The notes beneath the pieces were generated by a model, which saw nothing but the letters and a program-made list of their open reading frames with translations, made no database searches and was not told the DNA's origin. A stretch of DNA of 64,000 nt from Planomicrobium sp. Y74. Its GTDB lineage: Bacteria; Bacillota; Bacilli; Bacillales_A; Planococcaceae. The translations under genes were made by a program, and so were the position numbers. Below are positions 41,826 to 50,626 of the stretch, piece by piece (position 1 is the stretch's first letter; each line of letters starts with the position of its first letter). The DNA lies in the NCBI RefSeq assembly GCF_003668635.1, contig NZ_RCWH01000004.1:186001-250000 (forward strand), in the 5' to 3' direction.

Positions 41826-41872
41826 TAGAACCCCTCCAGTTTATTCGCTAAGGCATGCTGTAAATCCGCTTG

Positions 41873-42859
41873 TTATTCGACCGGTTTTTGCGTCGTCACT
41901 TTTTTCCAGTGTACAACATCATCATCTTGGTCGAACTCAATAATGATATCTGTAACATTCGGAACACGTTTGTTGATTTCTGCCGCTATATACTCACGGA
42001 TTTCATCCGCTTCCTTAACCGTCATATTCGGTTCGACTTCCACTTTCAATTCAACGTGAAGATCATCGCCTTCACGTATAACAGCTATGTCCTGAATATC
42101 ATTGATTTTTGGATGCTTCATGATTTCGTTGCCCATGCGTTCTTCCATTTCCAGGTCCGCCACGCCAAGAACCCCGGCTGCGTTATCAAGGAAAATCCGG
42201 CCGACTACAACGACCAACATGATCCCGATAATCACTGAGGCATAACCTGTAGCGCTGTGGAACGGCGTATAAGTTGCGATAACAATGGCAATCAATGCCA
42301 AGACCGCCCCTCCAACTGCCACGTTGTCTTCGAGGAATACAAGTTTCGTTGCCGGATTGGCATTTCTAACATTCTTATACGCCAATGGAATAATTTTCAG
42401 CCCTTTGGTTTGTTCTTTCGGCAAATTGTGTGTAATTTCTTTCATCGCTTTATGCAAAACGAATAATTCAAGAACGATTGCTATACCTAAAACACCGACA
42501 TTCAACCAGAACCAATCCTCGGAATGCGTCGCAGATTGAATATGATGTATTCCTTCAATAATCGTTTCGTAGGCCAGGATTCCGACAATCAGCACCGCTC
42601 CTAGCAGAACAAGATTGACGAGACGGCCAAATCCGCCAGGGAATCGTTCCGTCGGACTCTTTTTACTGAGCCCGGATCCGATGAATACGAAAAACTGGTT
42701 AGCCGCATCACCGAAGCTGTGCATCATTTCAGCGAACATGGCAACATTTCCTGTAATCAGGTAGGCAGCTGTTTTTATAATGCCAAGAACCGTATTAATA
42801 ATTGCTGCCCATAAGGCTGATTTAGCCCCGAACTTCATCAAACCGAATAATTCTCTCAT
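41873..42859 (-). CDS. Cation diffusion facilitator (CDF) transporter
   Basis: The 328-residue divalent-metal/proton antiporter of the membrane has about six helices and a cytoplasmic C-terminal domain (about 240-328, with DDLHVELKVEVEPNMTVKEA). The metal site in helix 2 shows HSFGDAANQ (His and Asp) and helix 5 has FLEDNVAVGGAV (Asp). The substitution pattern differs from classical zinc CDFs, so Mn, Fe or Zn is possible. I chose ATG 42859. The upstream TTG at 42880 has no ribosome site, although GAAAGGGG before 42859 is 11 nt away. Confidence 0.88.
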   Translation of the reverse strand: MRELFGLMKFGAKSALWAAIINTVLGIIKTAAYLITGNVAMFAEMMHSFGDAANQFFVFIGSGLSKKSPTERFPGGFGRLVNLVLLGAVLIVGILAYETIIEGIHHIQSATHSEDWFWLNVGVLGIAIVLELFVLHKAMKEITHNLPKEQTKGLKIIPLAYKNVRNANPATKLVFLEDNVAVGGAVLALIAIVIATYTPFHSATGYASVIIGIMLVVVVGRIFLDNAAGVLGVADLEMEERMGNEIMKHPKINDIQDIAVIREGDDLHVELKVEVEPNMTVKEADEIREYIAAEINKRVPNVTDIIIEFDQDDDVVHWKKVTTQKPVE

Positions 42860-42986
42860 AATACAACGTGCCCCTTTCAATAGCTTCTATATTACTAACT
42901 TCCCATTATTGAAAACTAAAACACCTTTTCATTCATATTTTTTATGGAAAAAGGCAATTATTCCGGCTATCGCCTCTTCTACGCTA

Positions 42987-43721
42987 TTAAAAGCTGTACG
43001 TTTTGCCAATTTCCGCAAATTCAACGGGACCGGAAAATGCTTCTTTGGCAGATTCCAAAATTTCCTCAATTTCACCATACTGCGGCAAATGGGTTAACAC
43101 CATTTGTTTCACGCCGGCTCTCTCTGCCAGTTCACCTGCTTGCCGGCCGCTCATATGGCCTTGAATGACACCAACATATTTTTCATAAAGATTCGATTCG
43201 GCAGCGATAAAGTCCGCGCCTGCAGAAAATTCAACGAGTTCTTCTTTCCATGCCGTATCGGCTGTAAAAACCGCCGTCTTGCCGTTTGAAGTGAATCTCA
43301 ACGCCAGGCAGTAAACCGGATGGACTGTTTCACAGAAGGACACTTCCCATGGTCCGATTTGAATAGGCTTAGTAACATGAATCTCTTTGCCTTCCGTCAC
43401 TCCTTTATAAGAAAGACTGTCAAAACCGGCGGCATCCCGATTATGTGCATATATCGGCAAAGGAGTATTCCATTCCTTCAATTGCATTCCTACCATCGCC
43501 GCATGCTGCAGAACCCCGATATCCGCTACGTGGTCTGGATGGTAATGAGTGATAATAACCGCGTCCAGCTCACGCAATTCCGTATAATTCTGGACCGCCG
43601 CCAGCACTCCGCTGCCACAATCGATTAAACAGCGGAAACCATCCTGTTCGATTAAAAATGAAGAAGTCGCTTCGTTTTTATTTGGGTAACCGCCCCAAAT
43701 TCCGATTGTCGTAATGTTCAT
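42987..43721 (-). CDS. yhfI: Metallo-beta-lactamase fold hydrolase, YhfI-like
   Basis: The 244-residue protein is of the RNase Z-like MBL group: GGYPNKNEATSSFLIEQDGF near the start, LIDCGSG, the metal motif THYHPDHV near 61, FTADTAW and VLTHLPQYG. It resembles Bacillus YhfI closely in opening sequence. It is probably a phosphodiesterase-type hydrolase, substrate unknown. ATG 43721 follows GAGGAGAGTTGATC. The longer frame from 43778 is rejected. It is divergent from the stress protein gene. Confidence 0.9.
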   Translation of the reverse strand: MNITTIGIWGGYPNKNEATSSFLIEQDGFRCLIDCGSGVLAAVQNYTELRELDAVIITHYHPDHVADIGVLQHAAMVGMQLKEWNTPLPIYAHNRDAAGFDSLSYKGVTEGKEIHVTKPIQIGPWEVSFCETVHPVYCLALRFTSNGKTAVFTADTAWKEELVEFSAGADFIAAESNLYEKYVGVIQGHMSGRQAGELAERAGVKQMVLTHLPQYGEIEEILESAKEAFSGPVEFAEIGKTYSF

Positions 43722-43782
43722 GATCAACTCTCCTCGCAATACAATTTTTCTATAGTATAACTCAAGACGAATAGACACACTT

Positions 43783-43808
43783 GTTTAAGCGGGGGTGCTG
43801 TGTGGTAA
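43783..43808 (+). promoter_or_regulatory. Possible SigB promoter
   Basis: GTTTAA (43783-43788), 14-nt spacer and TGGTAA (43803-43808) resemble the general stress promoter GTTTAA-N(12-14)-GGGTAT. It lies about 36 nt before the start of a YflT-type stress gene. Confidence 0.5.
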
Positions 43809-43843
43809 AGAATAAATGGATAGAAAAAATAGGAGGGATTATT

Positions 43844-44170
43844 TTGACTATTAAAATGACAGTTGAGAACGCACTTCAAGCTAAAACAGAAATCGACAAA
43901 TTAGCATCGCAAGGATACGATCATGACGACATTTACGTTTTCGCGCATGATAAAAAGCGCCAAAAAGATGTAACTGACGCTCTTGATACAGAAAGCGTCG
44001 GTATGAAAGAGCAAGGCTTCCTGGATAGCATGAAAAACATGACCAGCTCACGCGGCGATGAACTTCGCGCGAAGATGGAAGGCGCCGGATTGTCAAAACA
44101 GGAAGCAGAAGAATACGAAGAAGAACTCGATAAAGGCAAATTGGTCATTATCGCAAATAAAAACGACTAA
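43844..44170 (+). CDS. yflT: General stress protein, YflT (heat-induced stress) domain
   Basis: The 108-residue soluble protein starts MTIKMTVENALQAKTEIDKL. It has the YflT/GSP17M pattern DDIYVFAHDKKRQKDVTDAL followed by an acidic helical tail (EAEEYEEELDKGKLVIIAN). The role is unknown, but Bacillus relatives are SigB-controlled. I chose TTG 43844 with AGGAGGG 7 nt away. The longer frame from 43781 would run through the SigB-like promoter. It has its own terminator. Confidence 0.85.
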   Translation: MTIKMTVENALQAKTEIDKLASQGYDHDDIYVFAHDKKRQKDVTDALDTESVGMKEQGFLDSMKNMTSSRGDELRAKMEGAGLSKQEAEEYEEELDKGKLVIIANKND

Positions 44171-44185
44171 ATTTTATAATTCAGG

Positions 44186-44216
44186 AGAGGATGTCGGGCT
44201 TCCGACATCCTCCTTT
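44186..44216 (+). terminator. Terminator of the stress protein gene
   Basis: GAGGATGTCGG (44187-44197) pairs with CCGACATCCTC (44202-44212), followed by a T-rich stretch. Confidence 0.9.
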
Positions 44217-44363
44217 CTTATTCGGCTAGTTTTTTAATGTTCTTACAATAATAATTCCGAAAGAAAAGTCTAGAATTTTCAAATATATTTTGTCAAAATG
44301 CTCTTTTTTTGCTATATTTACATAAGTTTTAACTTCAAGTTTAAGTACATCAAGGGGGACCAC

Positions 44364-45425
44364 ATGAAAAAAAGTTTAAAGATTGGCAGTGCTTTTATCG
44401 GTATTATTGTCGGCGCCGGGTTTGCGTCGGGACAGGAAATACTTCAATACTTCACTAGTTTTGGTTATCTGGGAATTCTTGCCGCCATTTTGGCCACCGC
44501 TCTCTTCGCTTATATGGGGATGAGTTTGACGAGACTTGGCAGCCGTATGCAAACTTCTTCCCATAAAGAAGTTGTTTATGGAATCGGCGGGAAAATCGGC
44601 GGTTTTATCATGGATGCCATTATTATCCTGACACTATTCGGCGTTGGCGTTGTCATGATCGCTGGAGCTGGTTCGATTTTTTCCCAGCAATTCGGATTGC
44701 CTGCAATCCTTGGAAATACAGTGATGGCTTTAATCGTTATGGCGACGATTATGCTGAATGTACAGAAAATCATCACAATCATCGGCAGTGTTACACCATT
44801 CCTGATTATCATGGTAATCGGCCTGGCTGTTTACAGCTTGCTGACGATGGATGCTTCTTTTGCTGAACTGAATCCTATCGCAAAAGAACAGGATTCGGCT
44901 TTATCAAATTGGTTCTATTCTGCGATCAATTACGTTTCATTTAATATAGCAGTAGGTGCCTCAATGGCAATTGTTATGGGGGGGATAGAGAAAGACGAAA
45001 AAATCGCTGCTCGCGGCGGTTTACTTGGTGGACTTGGTCTGGGTGTGCTGATTATTTTAAGCCATATGGCTATATTCTCAGCTGTCGACAGAGTCGGCAA
45101 CTCGGATATGCCAATTCTTCAGATGGCCAATGATATCTCACCATTCCTCGGCTTCTTCATCTCGTTGATCTTGTTTGCCATGATTTACAATACAGCAGTC
45201 AGTATGCTGTTTTCGTTTACAGCCCGTTTCGCTGAACAAAGTACTGTCCGTTTCAAAATAACCGTTGTCATTGCAGTAACCGTTGCCTATCTATTAAGCT
45301 TCAGAGGATTCACGGAACTTGTCGGCCAGTTTTACCCGGTAATCGGGTTGCTAGGACTATTCCTTGTTGTCATGCTTGTGGTGACAAATATCCGCTACTC
45401 GCTCAATAAAAAAGCGGCAGTATAA
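44364..45425 (+). CDS. ykvI: YkvI family membrane transporter
   Basis: The 353-residue protein has about ten helices and the conserved opening IGSAFIGIIVGAGFASGQEI (glycine-rich first helix, as in LeuT-fold transporters). NYVSFNIAVGASMAIVMGG comes mid-protein, and a final helix pair follows. The family is annotated only as YkvI membrane protein. Amino acid or related transport is inferred from the fold. ATG 44364 follows GGGGGACCAC. A longer frame from 44298 lacks a site. Single-gene unit with terminator. Confidence 0.88.
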   Translation: MKKSLKIGSAFIGIIVGAGFASGQEILQYFTSFGYLGILAAILATALFAYMGMSLTRLGSRMQTSSHKEVVYGIGGKIGGFIMDAIIILTLFGVGVVMIAGAGSIFSQQFGLPAILGNTVMALIVMATIMLNVQKIITIIGSVTPFLIIMVIGLAVYSLLTMDASFAELNPIAKEQDSALSNWFYSAINYVSFNIAVGASMAIVMGGIEKDEKIAARGGLLGGLGLGVLIILSHMAIFSAVDRVGNSDMPILQMANDISPFLGFFISLILFAMIYNTAVSMLFSFTARFAEQSTVRFKITVVIAVTVAYLLSFRGFTELVGQFYPVIGLLGLFLVVMLVVTNIRYSLNKKAAV

Positions 45426-45430
45426 GTATG

Positions 45431-45467
45431 GCCGTCAAACCCTTGTATAAGGGTTTGACGGTTTTTT
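45431..45467 (+). terminator. Terminator of ykvI
   Basis: CCGTCAAACCCTT (45432-45444) pairs with AAGGGTTTGACGG (45449-45461), followed by TTTTT. Confidence 0.95.
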
Positions 45468-45512
45468 CGTGTTAAAGTCTAAGTATAGAAATTTCGGAAA
45501 GGCGGATTGTTC

Positions 45513-45815
45513 ATGGAGACAATTGTGTGGATTGATGACAAACAGATTAAGGCGACAGACTTCAAAAATGAACAGGTGCAAATTTCAGAGGCAGATAATA
45601 GCGCGGAAAAGATTTCTTTTTTATTTAAAGTGAACAGCGAAGAATACCACGACGTGGCTGTCCTTCTATATAAAAATGATTTTCAGGTACGCGTTCCGGA
45701 TCTGGACCTCGAGTTTCCCGCCACCATTCATAACTACGCAACCGATCGAACAGATTTGTATAAAGAAGGGCAAGTCGCGGATTATTATCTCGAGCTGATT
45801 GAAAAAAGAAAATAA
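45513..45815 (+). CDS. ykvR: DUF3219 protein, YkvR-like
   Basis: The 100-residue soluble protein resembles Bacillus YkvR (DUF3219): FLFKVNSEEYHDVAVLLYKN, then FQVRVPDLDLEFPATIHNY and DLYKEGQVADYYLELIEK. It is a small all-beta protein of unknown function. ATG 45513 follows AAAGGCGG. It sits next to ykvI, but a strong terminator separates them. Confidence 0.87.
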   Translation: METIVWIDDKQIKATDFKNEQVQISEADNSAEKISFLFKVNSEEYHDVAVLLYKNDFQVRVPDLDLEFPATIHNYATDRTDLYKEGQVADYYLELIEKRK

Positions 45816-45818
45816 TAA

Positions 45819-45853
45819 TGCCCTAGACTGCAATCGGTCCAGGGTATTTTTTA
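45819..45853 (+). terminator. Terminator of ykvR
   Basis: ATGCCCTAGACTG and CGGTCCAGGGTAT pair with one bulge or mismatch, followed by T residues. Confidence 0.75.
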
Positions 45854-45854
45854 C

Positions 45855-46115
45855 TTAGTCTCTTTTATATTTACTGCCACGGCTTTTCATCCTTAGATTG
45901 CGGGTCATTTTACTGGCCAATTGTCGTTTGCGTTGCCGTTCAGCTTCATCCAGCTGAATAGAAAAACCCCCGTTTTCTTCACCGATCCGGAACCACGAGC
46001 CGACCCCGCTTCCATCCGGCAGCTCCCTGAACGGCACAATAATTTCGAAGCCCTGCTCTTCCAACAGAATGACGGCTTTTCCGCCGTTTTCAATCCGGTC
46101 CAAATAACCTTTCAT
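45855..46115 (-). CDS. DUF3006 family protein
   Basis: The 86-residue protein has the DUF3006 pattern: a short DRIENGGKAVILLEEQGFEI barrel, PFRELPDGSGVGSWFRI, then a basic Arg/Lys tail (about 60-86). DUF3006 genes often sit beside secreted ComEC-like metallo-hydrolases, as here (4-nt gap). The basic tail suggests nucleic-acid or membrane contact, which is inference. The start follows AGGAGTGAAGGG. Confidence 0.87.
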   Translation of the reverse strand: MKGYLDRIENGGKAVILLEEQGFEIIVPFRELPDGSGVGSWFRIGEENGGFSIQLDEAERQRKRQLASKMTRNLRMKSRGSKYKRD

Positions 46116-46119
46116 CCCT

Positions 46120-47202
46120 TCACTCCTCTACACAAGCCAGATTCTGCTCTTTAATAGCGTCCACTGTCGCTTGGCCGACGCCTTTTATTTCCGCTAAATC
46201 TTCAACTTCACCGAATGGGCGCAAGCGGATGATTTCTTCAGCATAAACTTTACCGATACCGGCAATCTGTTGGAGTTCAGCGGTGGAAGCGATGTTAATA
46301 TTGATGCAGCGGTTCTCCCCTTCAGTCGGAACCCCGGTGCTGCTGGTAACAATATTATAGGAATTGCCGTCTGTTTCTACAATAATCGTGCCATTAATGT
46401 CCGTACCGTATACTTCTGCACCGTTGTTTTCAACAGCCGCCAGCACTTCGGCGTGCGGATGGCCGTAAGAATTATCCGCTCCAGCGCTGTATATCGCCAC
46501 TTCCGGTGATACGGCCTCCAGGAAAGCGTTGCTTGTCGATGTATTCGAGCCGTGGTGGCCAAGGTGCAGAATTTCCGCACGCAAGTCGGTTCCGCTGTCA
46601 ATCATCTCCTGTTCTTCTTTTACCCCTGCGTCTCCAGTGAAAACGAAATGGATATCGCCATACGTCAGTTTCATGGAAATCGATTCTTCATTGGCAGCGC
46701 CGGTAAGCTGTTCTGGATAAAGAACATCAATGCGCATGTTGCCGACGTCGAAAACATCTCCCGCTCTTGGTTCATAGTAATCGGTTCCGCTTGCCTCTAT
46801 CGACTGCAGGACGTTCAAGTATGTATTTGAAGTGCTTGGATTTCCCGGCATCCACACTTCATCCACCTCAAACTCTCCGATGACTTGTGCTAGTTGTCCG
46901 ATATGGTCGGCATCGGGATGTGTACCTATAGCAATATCGATCTCTTTAATGCCAGCAGTTTTCAGATAATCGACGGCCTGAGTAGATTTCCAGTGCCCGG
47001 CGTCAATCAGAATCGCATGGCCGTCAAACTCAAGCAAAGTCGCGTCTCCCTGCCCGACATCGATATAATGCACATTTAATGTCGGTTCCATTGTGTCTTT
47101 AAGCGCATCATCCGGTCCAGCCGGCTTTGTGGGCGCCGCAGTTTCCTGGCATCCCGCAAGCAGACTCAGCAGCGCAATTAAACATAATAAAATCTTTTTC
47201 AA
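46120..47202 (-). CDS. Lipoprotein with ComEC-like metallo-hydrolase and ComEA-like HhH domains
   Basis: The 360-residue exported protein begins with a lipoprotein signal (lipobox LLAGC, Cys18). A metallo-beta-lactamase domain (about 43-285) follows, with HYIDVGQGDATLLEF, GTHPDADHIGQL (zinc motif), FVFTGDAG, HLGHHGSNTS and YSAGADNSYGHPH. A helix-hairpin-helix module (about 300-358) closes it: NINIASTAELQQIAGIGKVY then IKGVGQATVDAIKE. It thus joins parts of ComEC and ComEA on one anchored protein and may bind and cut extracellular DNA. TTG start at 47202 behind GGGAGTGAG. Coupled to the DUF3006 gene. Confidence 0.9.
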   Translation of the reverse strand: MKKILLCLIALLSLLAGCQETAAPTKPAGPDDALKDTMEPTLNVHYIDVGQGDATLLEFDGHAILIDAGHWKSTQAVDYLKTAGIKEIDIAIGTHPDADHIGQLAQVIGEFEVDEVWMPGNPSTSNTYLNVLQSIEASGTDYYEPRAGDVFDVGNMRIDVLYPEQLTGAANEESISMKLTYGDIHFVFTGDAGVKEEQEMIDSGTDLRAEILHLGHHGSNTSTSNAFLEAVSPEVAIYSAGADNSYGHPHAEVLAAVENNGAEVYGTDINGTIIVETDGNSYNIVTSSTGVPTEGENRCININIASTAELQQIAGIGKVYAEEIIRLRPFGEVEDLAEIKGVGQATVDAIKEQNLACVEE

Positions 47203-47271
47203 AAACTCACTCCCTTATTCACAGTGAATTTTATCACAGCTGCCTCGTAAGCGGGAAAATCGAAACACACA

Positions 47272-47302
47272 CAAAATCCGCCAGAAAGTCTCTGGCGGAT
47301 CA
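47272..47302 (-). terminator. Terminator of the SDR gene
   Basis: ATCCGCCAGA (47276-47285) pairs with TCTGGCGGAT (47291-47300). On the minus strand TTTTGTG follows. Confidence 0.85.
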
Positions 47303-47306
47303 GGAA

Positions 47307-48116
47307 TCAGGTCGACATATAATCTCCGCCGTTCATATGGAGAAATTGTCCCGTCATGTAAGAGTTTTGCGGGTCCGCCAAAAACACATAGGCTTTCACC
47401 AGTTCAAAAGGCTGTCCGGGCCGCCCTGCCGGCACGTCTTCTCCAAAGTCATCCGCTACGTTAGGGTTTAGATCACCGAAAGTCTTTGTAATTAATGGTG
47501 TCCATATCGGACCCGGAGCGATGCCGTTTACGGCAATTTCCTCACGCACAAGACGCCTCGCCAAAGAACGGGTCATGGCCACCATCGCGCCATTTGCACC
47601 GGAGTAATCGATCAAATCCGAATGGCCCCGGTAAGCATTAATAGAGGCTGTGTTGATGATACGTGATCCTCTTTTTAGATGCGGCAATGCCGCCCTCACC
47701 AAATAGAACATCGCGAAAGCTTTGATTTCGAATGTCTTCAACATTTGCTCATCGGTTATATCCAGGGGTGAAGTTTGAGGATATTGGTAGCCGGCGTTAT
47801 TGACGACGATATCAATCTGGTCATATGATTCAAGCGTAAATTGAACGATCTTTTCGCATTCTGCCGATTTCCCCAAATCTCCCTGGAACGCTTTTGCCTC
47901 GCCGCCGTATTTCTCGATGATTTTTAGCGTGGTATCCGCGCCTTCTTCGTTGCCTTTATAGCCGATGACAACTTTTGCGCCTTCCTTTGCATAAGCTATG
48001 GCCACGGCCTGCCCGATTCCACTGCTGCCACCGGTGATAATTGCCACTTTCCCTTCCAGCGCTCCACTTGCTTTATAATCAGCCAAATCTGTATTGTCGA
48101 ATGATTTATCTGCCAT
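47307..48116 (-). CDS. General-stress-type SDR with altered catalytic lysine
   Basis: The 269-residue protein matches the GSP39/YdaD-YhdF group of SDRs. It has an N-terminal extension, TGGSSGIGQAVA (about 29-40), NNAGYQYPQ, TASINAYRGH with the catalytic Ser, and PGPIWTPLI. The usual YxxxK motif reads YSGAN: Tyr171 is present, but the Lys position is Asn175 (codon AAT). Loss of this Lys normally cripples SDR catalysis, so the enzyme may be inactive or changed. The start follows AGGTGATCAT. It lies 42 nt after glgA, where glgP would be expected. Confidence 0.88.
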   Translation of the reverse strand: MADKSFDNTDLADYKASGALEGKVAIITGGSSGIGQAVAIAYAKEGAKVVIGYKGNEEGADTTLKIIEKYGGEAKAFQGDLGKSAECEKIVQFTLESYDQIDIVVNNAGYQYPQTSPLDITDEQMLKTFEIKAFAMFYLVRAALPHLKRGSRIINTASINAYRGHSDLIDYSGANGAMVAMTRSLARRLVREEIAVNGIAPGPIWTPLITKTFGDLNPNVADDFGEDVPAGRPGQPFELVKAYVFLADPQNSYMTGQFLHMNGGDYMST

Positions 48117-48158
48117 ATGATCACCTGTCCCTTTATTGATTATTGCTGCATTAATCGG

Positions 48159-49607
48159 TTATTTTGCTGTAAGGTTACTCACCATTTCCTGATAAAGCTC
48201 TTCGTAAGCTTTTGCAGACTGCTTCCATGAATAATCCGCATCCATGCCATTCTTTTTAATGGCTTCCCAGTGCTCAGATTCCTGATAGAGCGTTAATGCC
48301 CGTTTCAACGCCTCTGTGAAAGGCGAGTTTCGGGTAAAGTCACTCAGAAAACCGTTGCCCGTTTGTGTAATGCGGTCATATTCAATGACTGTATCTTTTA
48401 AGCCGCCTGTTTTATTGGCTACAGGAACGGTTCCGTAACGCATTGAAATAAGCTGGCTTAAACCACAGGGTTCAAAATGCGAAGGCATAAGGAAAATATC
48501 GGCCCCTGCATAAAACTGATGTGCAAGCTCCTCGTCGAATCCAATATGCGCCGCCACCTTGTCCGGAAACTTTTTAGCCAGCTGCCTGAAAAAATCTTCA
48601 AACTTCTCTTCTCCTGAACCAAGCAGGATAAATTGCATCTCTTTGGATTGGAGCAATTCAGGCAGTGTTTCCTCCAGAATATCGATTCCTTTTTGGCCCG
48701 CCAGCCTTGAAATCATGACGGTCAACGGGATATTCCCATTTACAGGCAAGCCCGTCAGTGACTGAGCCTTGCGCTTGTTCACCGCCTTCTCTTCGATTGA
48801 TGAATGGTCGAATTCCATTTCAATCGCCAGGTCTGTAGCAGGATTATAAAATTTTGTGTCCAACCCGTTCAGGATTCCGACCAGGTCTTCTTCACGCTGC
48901 CAGAGCACTTTCTCTAACCCTTCTCCGTATTGTGAAGTTAAAATTTCGTCACGGTAAGTCGGACTGACGGTTGTTACTTTGTCCGCGTATAAAATACCGG
49001 TTTTAAGCATATTGTAATTTCCATTCCATTCGATGGCTGAGTCATCAAACTGGCTTTCTTCCGTCTTAAATCCTTTCGTAAAAACGGATTTTGGAAAAAC
49101 ACCTTGAAATTGCAGGTTGTGTATCGTTAACACCGATTTTAAGCCTTCACCCATATTTTTGAATCGGCTGTCCTCCTTCAACAGCAATGGAATAACAGCA
49201 GTGTGCCAGTCATGGACATGAATCACATCCGCATTGAGTTCCAGCTTTTTTATAGCTGTCAGGACGGCGTTATTAAAAAATCCGAAGCGCTCTCCATCAT
49301 CAGCCTGGCCATATATTTGGGAACGCCCGAAATATTCCTGGTTTTCCAAGAAGAAGTACCGGACGTTTTCATTTTTGAATTGGTGGATGTTGCATGTTTT
49401 TTGCTCCCCCGCAAAAGAGATTGTGATTTCTTCAAGCAATGAAAACTGCTGTACGAATTCTTCAGCAATCAGACTGTATTTTGGTAAGAATATGGTAACA
49501 TCGTGATCATTTTCCGCCAATTCCTTGGGCAATGCCCCAATTACGTCAGCCAGCCCTCCCGTTTTGGCGAAAGGTACACATTCCGCCGCCGCCATAATAA
49601 TTTTCAT
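48159..49607 (-). CDS. glgA: Glycogen synthase (ADP-glucose type)
   Basis: GlgA transfers glucose from ADP-glucose to growing alpha-1,4-glucan. The 482-residue GT5 enzyme starts with [20 protein letters not shown] (the KTGGL ADP-glucose loop). It has VIHVHDWHTAVIPLLL, the VMISRLAGQKG motif at the domain junction and MPSHFEPCGLSQLISMRYG near the C-terminus. Length is standard. Its ATG overlaps the glgD stop (ATGA, 49604-49607). It is the last glg gene. Confidence 0.97.
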   Translation of the reverse strand: MKIIMAAAECVPFAKTGGLADVIGALPKELAENDHDVTIFLPKYSLIAEEFVQQFSLLEEITISFAGEQKTCNIHQFKNENVRYFFLENQEYFGRSQIYGQADDGERFGFFNNAVLTAIKKLELNADVIHVHDWHTAVIPLLLKEDSRFKNMGEGLKSVLTIHNLQFQGVFPKSVFTKGFKTEESQFDDSAIEWNGNYNMLKTGILYADKVTTVSPTYRDEILTSQYGEGLEKVLWQREEDLVGILNGLDTKFYNPATDLAIEMEFDHSSIEEKAVNKRKAQSLTGLPVNGNIPLTVMISRLAGQKGIDILEETLPELLQSKEMQFILLGSGEEKFEDFFRQLAKKFPDKVAAHIGFDEELAHQFYAGADIFLMPSHFEPCGLSQLISMRYGTVPVANKTGGLKDTVIEYDRITQTGNGFLSDFTRNSPFTEALKRALTLYQESEHWEAIKKNGMDADYSWKQSAKAYEELYQEMVSNLTAK

Positions 49608-50626
49608 AACTCTTCTCCCTCCGACACTACACTGCCTTTGCGGATGACCACCGGCTTTTCTTTTGTCCCGTGGACCACACTGCCGGCTTTGATGAGCACA
49701 TCTTTATCCGCAATCACATAAAGTAAATCACAATTTTCTTCTATTACACATTTTTGCATGATGATGCACTTTTCAATCTTCGAATTTTTGCCGATTTCCA
49801 CCGCTCTGCTTAGAATGCTGTCCCTGATCTCCCCTTCGAGCAAGCTGCCATTCGCTACAAGCGACCGTTTAACATTGGATCCTTTCATATATTTTGTCGG
49901 CGGTTCATCTTTGACTTTCGTATAAGTCGGCCGTTCGGGCAGAAATAGCTGTCTCCATGTAATTTCGTTCAACAGCGCCATTGATTCATTGAAATAACTT
50001 TCCATTGAATTGATCAGGACGAAATAACCTTCATATTCGTATTGAGCGAAGGTATAAGGTTTTTTCTTCAGATTAACGACATCTTCCACACTCACAACCC
50101 GCTTTTCCCGAAAGCCTTTGATCATCTGCATCAATAATTCTTTGGATAATATATAGGATTTCATACACTTACCATCACGGACCGCTTCTGTAATATCGGC
50201 TCCTGACGCTAAATGCTTTTCCAGCATATCGTTATAGTCCAATTGAGAAATGGAAAAGGCACTCGTCACCACTATGTGAGGCTGGGTGCTTTTTTTAAAA
50301 AAGTTGAGGTGATCTTCCAGTGCTGCAAATGAGCCGACACTCAATTGATCGCCTTCCCTTTGGGATGTCGGCAAAAAGTAAAGACCGTTCCTGCGCCGAT
50401 CCAGATCCCAGCTCTTGCCTTTGCCGATATGGTCCATCAGCGAAACACTTTGCTGCGAAGCAAAGACCCCGACAGAGTTAATATTTGAGTTTACGATGTT
50501 GGATAATGCAAAATCGATCAAGCGATACCGTCCTGCAAATGGAATTGAAGCTGAAGATCTATACATCGCCAATTCTTTTAAGCCAGGGATAGTGACTGTC
50601 GCATCAATTACTGCTGCTAAACGCAT
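49604..50626 (-). CDS. glgD: GlgD, regulatory subunit of ADP-glucose pyrophosphorylase
   Basis: The 340-residue paralog of GlgC forms a heteromer with it. It has the nucleotidyltransferase start [18 protein letters not shown] (the GGxGxRL loop is lost), [32 protein letters not shown] and a C-terminal left-handed helix region with hexapeptide-like repeats. Loss of the active loop fits a regulatory rather than catalytic subunit. I chose ATG 50626 (GGGAG 8 nt away) over GTG 50635. It overlaps the end of glgC by 23 nt. Confidence 0.94.
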   Translation of the reverse strand: MRLAAVIDATVTIPGLKELAMYRSSASIPFAGRYRLIDFALSNIVNSNINSVGVFASQQSVSLMDHIGKGKSWDLDRRRNGLYFLPTSQREGDQLSVGSFAALEDHLNFFKKSTQPHIVVTSAFSISQLDYNDMLEKHLASGADITEAVRDGKCMKSYILSKELLMQMIKGFREKRVVSVEDVVNLKKKPYTFAQYEYEGYFVLINSMESYFNESMALLNEITWRQLFLPERPTYTKVKDEPPTKYMKGSNVKRSLVANGSLLEGEIRDSILSRAVEIGKNSKIEKCIIMQKCVIEENCDLLYVIADKDVLIKAGSVVHGTKEKPVVIRKGSVVSEGEEL

